NCBI GenBank assembly: GCA_937871685.1
Contig: CALMOL010000182.1
Span: forward strand, 1-6,403
Source of the DNA: an uncultured Verrucomicrobiota bacterium
GTDB taxonomy: Bacteria > Verrucomicrobiota > Verrucomicrobiia > Chthoniobacterales > SZAS-18
Reading direction: 5' to 3'
DNA length: 6,403 nt
Part shown: piece by piece, positions 1 to 6,403 of the stretch
Layout: each line of letters begins with the position of its first letter
How positions within the stretch are numbered: the stretch's first letter is position 1
Translations under genes and position numbers: made by a program
The notes under the pieces: generated by a model
Told to the model about the DNA's origin: nothing
What the model saw: only the letters and a program-made list of their open reading frames with translations
Database searches by the model: none

Positions 1-405
1 GCCATGGGCGGCGCGGCTTCCCGGCGGGAAATACGTGCCGCCGAGAAAAGGCCGCCCGTCCGGCATCAGCCACGCCGAGAGCGGCCAGCCGCCCGAGCCG
101 GTGGTGGCCTGCACGAAGGTCATGTAAACGCGGTCCACGTCCGGCCGCTCCTCGCGGTCCACCTTCACCGGGATGAAGTGCGCGTTGAGAATCTCCGCCG
201 TCGCCTCGCTCTCGAAGGATTCCCGCGCCATGACGTGGCACCAATGGCAGGTCGAGTAGCCGATCGAGAGGAAGATCGGCTTGTGCTCCCGGCGCGCTTT
301 TTCAAACGCCTCGCTTCCCCACGGGAGCCAGTCCACCGGGTTGCGCGCGTGCTGGCGAAGGTAGGGGGACTTCTCTCGCGCAAGTCGATTCGCGGGTGGC
401 GGCAT
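1..405 (-). CDS. Thioredoxin domain-containing protein, YyaL/SPATA20 family (DUF255), 5' part only
   Basis: This is the N-terminal 135 codons of a protein that reads off the left edge of the window, so its C-terminal part is not visible. The translation matches the start of the YyaL/SPATA20 (COG1331) family closely. It has an NRLARE-SPYL-QHA-NPVDW-PWG opening at residues 6-30, KPIFLSIGYSTCHWCHVM at 42-59 with the family CxxC-type pair Cys53 and Cys56, KVDREERPD at 81-89, and GGWPLSAWLMPDGRPF followed by GGTYFPP at 105-128. In this family the thioredoxin-like domain is followed by a large alpha/alpha-barrel region resembling N-acylglucosamine 2-epimerases. The whole protein is usually several hundred residues, and its biochemical role is poorly defined. 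No signal peptide is visible, so it is probably cytosolic. I chose ATG 405 because the conserved block begins five residues later. An in-frame ATG at 432 would add nine residues (MRHACVPVP), and neither start has a clear Shine-Dalgarno sequence. The gene is transcribed divergently from lnt. Family assignment is firm; the exact start is less so. Confidence 0.95.
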   Translation of the reverse strand, partial: MPPPANRLAREKSPYLRQHARNPVDWLPWGSEAFEKARREHKPIFLSIGYSTCHWCHVMARESFESEATAEILNAHFIPVKVDREERPDVDRVYMTFVQATTGSGGWPLSAWLMPDGRPFLGGTYFPPGSRAAHG

Positions 406-488
406 TGGAACCGGCACGCAAGCATGGCGCATTGCGGCGGGGTAATGATTTGTTTGTCACGAGGGAGCGCATCAGGGGAAGAAAACCG

Positions 489-645
489 AGAGGATGGAAG
501 GTGGCAGCGGGCGAACCGCAGATGCGAAGTGGGTAGGACCAGTCCCGCGCTTGATTCCCTGGCCGCGCGCGCGTTGGTGCGGCCCGCTCTCTCCTTCATC
601 TGCCCCCGCATCTCTTCCAGCGCTTGCTGCCATCCTCCATCCTCT
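489..645. repeat. Imperfect inverted repeat between the divergent genes
   Basis: The left arm at 489-526, read on the plus strand, resembles the right arm at 607-645 read on the minus strand. Both begin AGAGGATGGA, share GGCAGC and GCG in the middle, and end AGATGCG. By hand alignment about 28 of 38 positions match, with one gap. The arms are about 80 bases apart. The right arm overlaps the first codons of the lnt frame at its annotated TTG start. It could be a decayed dispersed intergenic repeat or a small non-autonomous element. I see no target-site duplication or transposase, and the arms are too diverged to be a strong RNA hairpin. Confidence 0.5.
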
Positions 646-2330
646 ATCTTCTTGGTCGCTTCGGTCGCTTGGGCCGCCCCCTCCTCGCCGTCTCCTCCGG
701 CGTCCTCATGTCGCTCGCGTTCGCGCCGGCCGAGCAGGCTTGGCTCGCGTGGGTGGCGCTCGTCCCGCTCAGTCTCGCGTTGTGGTGGGACGTGCCGGCG
801 GAGGGCATGGACGAACCACCCCCGCCCACCGGCGGTCGGCGCTGGACGCGGTGGCTGCGCGGGCGCGGCGCGCGGGCGTTCGGCCTCGGCTGGCTCGCCG
901 GACTGGCGTTTTTTCTCGGCACCCTCGCCTGGCTGAGCGAGGTGACGGTGGCCGGCTGGCCCATCGTGTGCGCTGGCCTCGCGCTCTGGTGGGGCCTGTG
1001 GGCGTGGTGGATGGACCGCGCGCTGCGGCCGCGCACGACCGCTTCCTTCCTTTCGTCGGTCAACAACCTCGTCCTCGCTGCCGCGGGCAGCGTGGCGTGG
1101 ACCGGGATCGAGTGGGGCCGCTCCGTGGTGTTCCCGTTCTTCCCGTGGAACTCGCTCGGCGTGGCGCTCCACGAAAACCTGCCCTTCCTCCAGCTCGCGC
1201 AGTGGGGCGGCGTGGGAGGGCTGTCGCTGCTGCTCGCGTGGGTGAACCTCATCGGCGCCCTCACGCTGCGCCGCTTCTGGCTGGAGATTCGCCTCGGCAA
1301 AGTGCGGCCGCACTTTGACTTCACCCTCACGATGGTGCTGGTGCTCGGGGCGTTCCTGCTGGGCTTCCGCGCGCTCGACGAGGAACGCCTCGCGCCGCCA
1401 GAGCAGAAGGTGTCGCTGCACTTTGCGTCAGTGCAGCCGGCAATCCCGCAGGAGGAAAAGTTCGCCGACGCGGCCGTCGGCCGCGTCTTCGACACCCTGC
1501 GCCAACTCACCGAGGCGGCGTTCGCGTCGGGCGCACAGCTCGTCCTGTGGCCGGAGGCGGCCACGCCGCGCGGGGTCTTCTTCTCCCAGCGCGACTACGA
1601 CTTCGTCACCGGCCTCGCCAAGGAGGGCAACCGCCACCTGATCTTCGGCACGCTCGACCACGACTTCGCCGACAACAACCAGCGCACCGACTACAACGCC
1701 GCCGTGTTCCTTCCGCGCGACGCCGGCGACGCGGGCCTCTACCGCAAGATCCGCCTCGTTCCCTTCGGCGAATACATCCCGCTGCGGCGCGAGTTCCCGC
1801 CCTTCGCGTGGATCGTGGGCGACGAGGTGCCGAGCGATTTCACCTCGGGCCGCGAGCCGGCCGTGTGGGACCTGGGCGAGCCGGCGCTGAAGGTCGGGCC
1901 GCTGATCTGCTTCGAGGATGCGATCGGCGAGGTGGCACGACAGCCCGTGCTTCGCGGCGCTCAGGTGCTCGTCAACGTGACCAACGACGCGTGGTTCCAC
2001 CGCTCCGCGGCCTCGCGCCAGCACCTGCACAACGCCGTGTTCCGCGCCGCCGAGAACCGCCGCCCGCTCCTGCGCTGCGCGAACACCGGCATGACCGCCC
2101 ACGTGGACGCCTCCGGCCGCATCGTTGCCCTCCTGCGCGACGAGACGGGCGACACCTTCGGACGCGGCCTGCTTTCCGGCGTGACCGAGGCGTTGCGCGA
2201 GCCGCGCGTGACCTTCTACACGCGCAACGGCGATGTGCTGGCGAAGGCGTGCGCCGTGTTCGCGGCAATGCACGCAGGATTCGTGCTGGTGATGGCTCGA
2301 AAGCCAGCACGAAACCCGACTTTGTCATAA
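624..2330 (+). CDS. lnt: Apolipoprotein N-acyltransferase
   Basis: Lnt transfers an acyl chain from a phospholipid to the free amino group of the N-terminal diacylglyceryl-cysteine of lipoproteins. It is the last maturation step, on the periplasmic face of the inner membrane. The 568-residue product has about seven hydrophobic segments in residues 16-250, a carbon-nitrogen hydrolase (nitrilase-like) domain at about 262-510, and a final membrane segment at about 537-557. The catalytic triad is intact: Glu311 in LWPEAA, Lys375 in YRKIRLVPFGEYIP and Cys429 in LICFEDAIGE. Further family blocks are FPWNSLG (173-179), NVTNDAWF (451-458), QHLHNAVFRAAENRRPLLR (466-484) and NTGMTAHVD (487-495). It is about 55 residues longer than E. 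coli Lnt. Part of that is a Pro/Arg-rich loop at 57-84, whose positive charge suits a cytoplasmic loop between membrane segments 2 and 3. TTG 624 is used because the first in-frame ATG (708) would cut the first membrane segment. TTG 669 is an alternative that keeps it. An in-frame stop at 552-554 limits extension. No clear Shine-Dalgarno sequence is seen. Function is firm; the start is uncertain. Confidence 0.96.
   Translation: MLPSSILYLLGRFGRLGRPLLAVSSGVLMSLAFAPAEQAWLAWVALVPLSLALWWDVPAEGMDEPPPPTGGRRWTRWLRGRGARAFGLGWLAGLAFFLGTLAWLSEVTVAGWPIVCAGLALWWGLWAWWMDRALRPRTTASFLSSVNNLVLAAAGSVAWTGIEWGRSVVFPFFPWNSLGVALHENLPFLQLAQWGGVGGLSLLLAWVNLIGALTLRRFWLEIRLGKVRPHFDFTLTMVLVLGAFLLGFRALDEERLAPPEQKVSLHFASVQPAIPQEEKFADAAVGRVFDTLRQLTEAAFASGAQLVLWPEAATPRGVFFSQRDYDFVTGLAKEGNRHLIFGTLDHDFADNNQRTDYNAAVFLPRDAGDAGLYRKIRLVPFGEYIPLRREFPPFAWIVGDEVPSDFTSGREPAVWDLGEPALKVGPLICFEDAIGEVARQPVLRGAQVLVNVTNDAWFHRSAASRQHLHNAVFRAAENRRPLLRCANTGMTAHVDASGRIVALLRDETGDTFGRGLLSGVTEALREPRVTFYTRNGDVLAKACAVFAAMHAGFVLVMARKPARNPTLS
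2280..2313 (+). other. Stem-loop at the 3' end of lnt
   Basis: TTCGTGCTGG at 2280-2289 is perfectly complementary to CCAGCACGAA at 2304-2313, giving a 10-bp stem with a 14-nt loop. A competing inner pairing, GGCT-CGAA-AGCC, lies at 2294-2305. The stem lies within the last codons of lnt, ending about 15 bases before the TAA. No T-tract follows, only TTT at 2321-2323, so it is not a convincing Rho-independent terminator. It might protect the mRNA 3' end or be a chance palindrome in GC-rich coding sequence. Confidence 0.35.
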
Positions 2331-2583
2331 ACTGACGAATAGGTTCACTGGAACGACGTTTCCGGTCACAAGAGTAGGAACATTCCGTGGATACAGGTGG
2401 ACCCGTGGTGTCGAAGCCACGTGGGAGCCGTCAGCGTTTGCAGCCTCAAGCCCAGATTCTGCCATCGCCAAGCCTTTCTCTCCACTCTCAAATCACACTC
2501 GGCGCCGGTCGTGAGCGATAAGCCCGCGTTTCCGGCTTTCATCGATCTTGGGTCGTCACGATGCCCTTCTGCCCTACTCAGCA
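2331..2583. other. Intergenic spacer between lnt and the repeat-protein gene
   Basis: These 253 bases hold no gene I can support. CCCGTGG at 2402-2408 can pair with CCACGTGGG at 2417-2425, a 7-bp stem with one bulged T and an 8-nt loop, but no T-run follows. The spacer is long enough to hold a promoter for the downstream gene. I could not identify a convincing -35/-10 pair. No purine-rich ribosome binding site precedes ATG 2584; the bases just upstream are pyrimidine-rich (CCCTTCTGCCCTACT). Base composition is less GC-rich than in lnt, as expected for non-coding DNA. Confidence 0.5.
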
Positions 2584-5500
2584 ATGAATATCATCCGTTT
2601 TTCCACGCGCTCTTCGCTCTTCGTTGCCATCGCTTGGCTCGTCACGTTGCATTCGAGTGCGATCAGAGGGCAGCAGGCCGGCACGGTGGACCCCAATTTC
2701 GGCGAGAACCTCGGCTTGCTGGGCAGCGTCAGCGAAACGCTGCTCCAGCCCGACAACAAATTGCTGGTTCGCGGTGGGTTTCGCCGGGGACTCGTTCGAT
2801 TCAATCCCGACGGGACCGCGGACGAAACCTTCCGTCCTATTCTGAACGGAGGAATCACTGCGTTTCTCCTGCAGCCGGACGGCAAAATTCTCGTGGCCGG
2901 GGCATTCACTCAGGTGAACGGCGTGAGCCGCGGCGGCCTCGCGCGTTTGAACGCCGCCGGATCGCTGGATCCGTCGTTCTCCTCTTCCTCGTTCGAAAAC
3001 GTCCGGGTGCTCGCCCGACGAGCGGACGGACGGATCCTCGTGGGGATCACCAACTATGATTTCTTCAATTCCACCAACTTCATCTACCAACTGAACGCGG
3101 ATGGAAGCGCCGACGGTTCCTTCTCGGTTTCTTCCTCCGCCCTTTCGACACCGTTCGGCAGTGGGGTCGGCAAGTTTCTACCCTTGCCTGACGGGAAATG
3201 CCTAGTTGGCGGCACCCGCCAAGTGTATGACTCGACCCTCAATACTTTCCTTCCGTCTGGCGAGACCATCCGATTGAACCGGGATGGCAGTGTGGATAAC
3301 ACCTTTCCCACCTTCAACAAGGGGGTTTCCGGGTCTGCGTTGCAAGCCGACGGCGGCGTTCTTCTCACCGGCGGTTTCACTCAAGCTAACGGGACCCCGC
3401 ACAACTATCTGGCGCGCCTTCGGCCCGATGGTGCCCTGGACGCAACCTTCAACCCGGATTTTAACAGTTTTATCTCCGCTTGTCTCCCGACGGCCGACGG
3501 CAAGATCCTCGTCGCTGGGTCCTTCACCCAGGTCAATGGCATCGGCCGCACGGGCGTGGCTCGGCTGAACGCCAACGGAAGCCTTGACACCACCTTCACC
3601 GCCGCCTTTGGAAATCGGTCAACACCCTCCGTTTACCAGCTTTTTGCTCAGTCCGACGGCCGCGTGATCGTGATGGGCTACGCCACAGTGGGCGGCAATA
3701 GCGAGGGTTTTTTCCTGCGCCTAACTTCTAATGGAAGCCTCGATCCGTCCTCTGCCCAACCGACGGGCCTCGAATATGGGGTGAACTCGGTCGCGTTCCA
3801 AAGCGACGGAAAAGTTTTGCTCCAAGGCTCTTTCCGGAGCGTCAACGGTCAGGCACGCAGCGGACTGGCCCGTTTGAACGCGGACGGAACGCTCGATGGC
3901 ACCTACCAGCCCGACCTCTCGCCCGGGCCGAATGCCCGGATCAGCCGGGTCGTGCGTCAGACGGACGGAAAGATTCTCGTGCAGGGCGAGTTTTCCCAGG
4001 TGAACGGCTTAGTCCGGAGCAACGGCTTTGCCCGGTTCAATCCGGATGGCACCCTGGACGCGGCTTTTAACCCGTCGTTCAACAACTACATCGATTCCTT
4101 CATCTCCCAATCCGACGGAAAGCTCCTGGTGGTAGGCGGTTTCACGGCGGTCAACGGGGTGGCAAGGACCTATATGGCCCGCTTTAACTCCGACGGGTCC
4201 GTGGATTCCGCCTACAATCCGGTCTTCGACAACTACTTGAATTTCTTCGGCCTCGGCTACCAGACGCTGCTCCAGTCAGACGACCACCTCATCGTCATGG
4301 GTGGATTCTCCCGCGTGAACGGAACGGCCAGAAGCGGATTGGTCCGCCTTCGGCCAGATGGCACCCTGGACCCGTCGTTCCAGCCGTCTTTCGGCGCCGG
4401 CGATGTGGTGACCCGGCAGCCCGACGGAAAGCTCGTGGTCGCCGGCCGCCTGACGCAGTTCAACCGCGGCGAGGTCATCCGGCTGACCGCGACCGGGAGC
4501 CGTGATACTACCTTTCAACCGCCGACGCTGGACAATGCCTCCTCCCCGTTCCTACCGGTTTTCGGCCGCCTGGACATCCAGGCGAATGGCAAGATTCTCG
4601 TAGATGGATCGTTTTCGACGGTCAACGGGAGCCCACGCTCCCGCCTCGCCCGCCTGAATGCGGATGGAAGCTTGGACCCCGCTTTCAACTCCGGCTCAGA
4701 CATCTCGATCATCAACCGCGTTTACCAGAGCGATGGAAAACTGCTCAGCCTCGGAAGCGCGGCCTCGTCCCCCGGGGGTTCCATCACCACTGGGCTGCGC
4801 CGTTACAACCTTGACGGCAGCCTCGACGCCAGCTTCAGCGCAACGGTTTCCGGCGACCTGTATGGCGCGATTCTGATGGTGCAGGCCGACGGCAAGATCC
4901 TCCTTTCCGCCTCGCGTCTTTCGGTCAACGGCGTCACAAGCGAAGGATTTCTGCGCCTCAATTCGAATGGAAGCCTCGACGCCGCATTTCACCCGGTTTT
5001 CAATGGGCAGGTCAGTTCCATCGAAATCATGCCCGACGCCAGGTTGCTGGTCGGCGGGTCGTTCACGCAAGCGAACGGAAAAATTCGCAATTACCTCGCG
5101 CGCCTGAACGAGGACGGCACCACGGACGCGACGTTCAACCCCGGCGTCGGCACACCGGTCATCAACGCTCTTGCCTTCCGGTCGTTCGAGAATCGAACGG
5201 TGATCGGAGGTGACTTCCAGAGCGTCGGCGGCGCGCCCGTCGCGGCCCTGGCGCGGCTGCGCACGGATGGCTCCAACGACCCGGCCTTCAACCCTGGTCT
5301 AGCCATCGGCGATCAAGTCAGCGCGCTGGCCATGGACGCGCCCAGCGGCGATATTCTGGCCGCGGGCCGTTTCGCTAGCGCGGGCGTGGGGACGGGCACC
5401 GCCCTTCTGCGGTTTGACCCCAGCGGCGGCCGCGCGGGGCGGCCTGCGGCGGGACCAAGCTCGGGCGCGCAGGCGCGCCCCTTCAACGCGAAGGCCGGCG

Positions 5501-6403
5501 TGGACGGCTCCATCAACGCGCTCGTGGCTCAGGCCGACGGCAAAATCCTGCTAGGCGGCGACTTCACCAGATTGAATCCGGCCGCTAGCGTTTCCCAGGC
5601 CGCCAGCCGCGTAGGCCGGCTGACGGCCGAGGGCGAGCCAGACGCCTCCTTTACCGCGAGCGCTAACGCGCCCGTGCGCGCCCTTGCCCTGCAACCCGAC
5701 GGCGCGATCCTGGTGGGTGGCGACTTTACGCAGGTTTCCTCCGCGGGCGCGGGGGCTAGCGCACGCCCGGGCGTGGCGCGCTTCCTGGCGGATGGCCGCG
5801 TAGACCCATCCTTTGATCCGAGAGCCGGCACCGACGGGCCGGTGCAGGCCGTGCGGGTGCTGCCCAACGGCAAGATCCTCATCGCCGGACGCTTCACGAC
5901 GGTGCAGGGCCAAGCACGGGGCGCCGTCGCGCGACTGCTTGCCGACGGCACTTTGGACGCCACCTTTTTATCCGCGGCGCTGCTGCCGGTCAGCGGGACC
6001 ACGGCGGCGCCATCGGTCAGCAGCCTCGAGGTGCAGGCCGACGGCAAGGTCATCATCGGTGGCCAGTTCGGCTTCGTCGGCCAAGTCGCGCGGCGCAACG
6101 TGGCGCGCCTGAACGTCAACGGCACGCTGGACACGTTCTTCGATTCGGGCAGCGGCCCCAACGGCCCGGTCAAGAGCCTCGGCCTGCAGGGCGACGGCAA
6201 GAGCCTGGTGGGCGGCGCCTTCCAGCAAGTCAACGCGATCGATCGCAACGGCACCGCGCGCCTGCTGGGAGACCCGGCCGGGGCGCCCTCCATCACGGCC
6301 GCGCCCCCAGCGCTGACGACGGCTACCAGCGGCACGGGCGTGTCTTTGGCGGTGACGGCGGCGGGCACGGGCCCGTTCACCTACCAGTGGTTCCGCGACG
6401 GCC
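2584..6403 (+). CDS. Exported delta-60 repeat (DUF5122 beta-propeller) protein with Ig-like domain, 3' truncated by window
   Basis: One frame stays open from ATG 2584 to the right edge: 1273 complete codons with no stop. Residues 1-26 look like a Sec signal peptide, with arginines at 5 and 9, a hydrophobic core LFVAIAWLVTL (12-22) and likely cleavage after Ser-Ser-Ala26. The mature part is an array of delta-60 repeats, the family Pfam calls a DUF5122 beta-propeller. Each unit has a strand resembling QPDGKILVGGSFTQVNG, then ARLN-DGSLD-SFNP. I count 23 units from about residue 55 to 1215. From about 1235 the sequence changes to PSITAAPPA... and TYQWFRDG (1266-1273), typical of bacterial Ig-like domains in large surface proteins. 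Only two cysteines occur (206 and 300). The function is unknown. Propeller and Ig folds suggest binding or adhesion outside the cytoplasm, which is inference. The C-terminus, where a sorting or anchoring signal might be, lies outside the window. ATG 2584 is the start that gives a normal signal peptide. The gene lies 253 bases after lnt on the same strand, so it probably has its own promoter. Confidence 0.93.
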   Translation, partial: MNIIRFSTRSSLFVAIAWLVTLHSSAIRGQQAGTVDPNFGENLGLLGSVSETLLQPDNKLLVRGGFRRGLVRFNPDGTADETFRPILNGGITAFLLQPDGKILVAGAFTQVNGVSRGGLARLNAAGSLDPSFSSSSFENVRVLARRADGRILVGITNYDFFNSTNFIYQLNADGSADGSFSVSSSALSTPFGSGVGKFLPLPDGKCLVGGTRQVYDSTLNTFLPSGETIRLNRDGSVDNTFPTFNKGVSGSALQADGGVLLTGGFTQANGTPHNYLARLRPDGALDATFNPDFNSFISACLPTADGKILVAGSFTQVNGIGRTGVARLNANGSLDTTFTAAFGNRSTPSVYQLFAQSDGRVIVMGYATVGGNSEGFFLRLTSNGSLDPSSAQPTGLEYGVNSVAFQSDGKVLLQGSFRSVNGQARSGLARLNADGTLDGTYQPDLSPGPNARISRVVRQTDGKILVQGEFSQVNGLVRSNGFARFNPDGTLDAAFNPSFNNYIDSFISQSDGKLLVVGGFTAVNGVARTYMARFNSDGSVDSAYNPVFDNYLNFFGLGYQTLLQSDDHLIVMGGFSRVNGTARSGLVRLRPDGTLDPSFQPSFGAGDVVTRQPDGKLVVAGRLTQFNRGEVIRLTATGSRDTTFQPPTLDNASSPFLPVFGRLDIQANGKILVDGSFSTVNGSPRSRLARLNADGSLDPAFNSGSDISIINRVYQSDGKLLSLGSAASSPGGSITTGLRRYNLDGSLDASFSATVSGDLYGAILMVQADGKILLSASRLSVNGVTSEGFLRLNSNGSLDAAFHPVFNGQVSSIEIMPDARLLVGGSFTQANGKIRNYLARLNEDGTTDATFNPGVGTPVINALAFRSFENRTVIGGDFQSVGGAPVAALARLRTDGSNDPAFNPGLAIGDQVSALAMDAPSGDILAAGRFASAGVGTGTALLRFDPSGGRAGRPAAGPSSGAQARPFNAKAGVDGSINALVAQADGKILLGGDFTRLNPAASVSQAASRVGRLTAEGEPDASFTASANAPVRALALQPDGAILVGGDFTQVSSAGAGASARPGVARFLADGRVDPSFDPRAGTDGPVQAVRVLPNGKILIAGRFTTVQGQARGAVARLLADGTLDATFLSAALLPVSGTTAAPSVSSLEVQADGKVIIGGQFGFVGQVARRNVARLNVNGTLDTFFDSGSGPNGPVKSLGLQGDGKSLVGGAFQQVNAIDRNGTARLLGDPAGAPSITAAPPALTTATSGTGVSLAVTAAGTGPFTYQWFRDG
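2746..6228 (+). repeat. Array of 23 protein-level delta-60 repeats
   Basis: Taking the Asp of the DGK-like motif as the anchor, units fall at 2752, 2878, 3025, 3190, 3349, 3496, 3655, 3805, 3964, 4114, 4279, 4423, 4585, 4732, 4888, 5035, 5188, 5344, 5536, 5698, 5866, 6040 and 6193. Spacing is 42-64 codons, averaging about 52. The longest gap, 192 bases, is between units 18 and 19 and contains a low-complexity linker. Well-preserved units include QPDGKILVAGAFTQVNG (unit 2), TADGKILVAGSFTQVNG (unit 6) and QTDGKILVQGEFSQVNG (unit 9). Decayed ones include QSDDHLIVMGGF (unit 11), SFENRTVIGGDF (unit 17) and APSGDILAAGRF (unit 18). The repeats are conserved in protein but diverged in DNA, so this is an old duplication series and not a recent tandem expansion. 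Unit boundaries were judged by eye. Confidence 0.9.

Noticed and set aside
494..1318. Plus-strand open frame of 274 codons overlapping the start of lnt
   Set aside because: It is out of frame with Lnt, is Arg/Ala/Pro-rich with no recognisable motif, and ends inside the lnt coding region. It is a frame shadow.
165..1421. Long minus-strand open frame (418 codons) opposite the thioredoxin gene and lnt
   Set aside because: It overlaps two genes with clear family motifs, and its translation is low-complexity and rich in Arg, Glu and His, as expected from the antisense of GC-rich coding DNA.
1428..2273. Minus-strand open frame of 281 codons opposite the nitrilase domain of lnt
   Set aside because: The plus strand encodes the intact Lnt catalytic domain here. 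The antisense product has no family signature.
2402..2425. Possible Rho-independent terminator in the spacer
   Set aside because: The stem is short with a bulge, and no T-tract follows.
2397..3059. Plus-strand frame starting at 2397 that could be read as a separate gene upstream of the repeat protein
   Set aside because: It runs out of frame into the repeat gene and its translation has no repeats or family motif. The frame from 2584 has a signal peptide and delta-60 units.
2746..6228. CRISPR or DNA tandem-repeat array suggested by the regular spacing
   Set aside because: The periodicity is at the protein level in one uninterrupted reading frame. DNA copies are diverged and there are no uniform direct repeats or spacers.
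2746..6228. EF-hand or RTX-like calcium-binding repeats suggested by the many Asp-Gly motifs
   Set aside because: The full unit (DGKILVGGSFT, then RLN-DGSLD-SF, about 52 residues) matches delta-60/DUF5122. It has neither the nonapeptide GGxGxD pattern nor the 12-residue EF-hand loop.
5529..6380. Minus-strand open frame of 283 codons opposite the repeat array
   Set aside because: Its quasi-periodic sequence (repeated SPPTRILPS-like segments) is the antisense echo of the delta-60 repeats, as are the shorter minus-strand frames at about 3084-5516.
1..6403. A new multi-gene defence or biosynthetic system
   Set aside because: The three genes are unrelated in function and orientation, and no nuclease, toxin, transposase, reverse transcriptase or biosynthetic enzyme is present.

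Overview
This GC-rich window has three genes. It looks like a Gram-negative bacterium, probably Verrucomicrobiota. A lipoprotein N-acyltransferase implies an outer-membrane lipoprotein pathway. The large secreted gene, a delta-60 (DUF5122) repeat array running into an Ig-like domain, is an architecture I associate with Verrucomicrobiota. The phylum is an inference from family knowledge; no marker gene is present to confirm it.

Layout: (1) 1-405, minus strand: the N-terminal 135 codons of a YyaL/SPATA20-type thioredoxin-domain protein (DUF255), cut by the left window edge. (2) 406-623: a short divergent intergenic region. It carries one arm (489-526) of an imperfect inverted repeat whose other arm (607-645) runs into the start of the next frame. 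(3) 624-2330, plus strand: apolipoprotein N-acyltransferase Lnt, with its full catalytic triad and a non-ATG start. (4) 2331-2583: a spacer with only weak hairpins. (5) 2584 to the right edge, plus strand: an uninterrupted, exported protein of at least 1273 residues. It has a signal peptide, 23 recognisable delta-60 repeats at about 52-residue spacing, and the start of an Ig-like domain where the window ends.

Nothing shows that the three genes act together. The first is cytosolic and divergently transcribed. Lnt works in the inner membrane. The repeat protein is exported, and the 253-base gap suggests it has its own promoter. I found no defence system, mobile element, CRISPR array or RNA gene. 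The most unusual part is the 3' section of the repeat gene, from about 5290. There the repeats diverge, GC content rises, CTAG tetramers cluster, and a Gly/Ala/Pro/Arg-rich linker with an 18-nt near-perfect palindrome interrupts one repeat.
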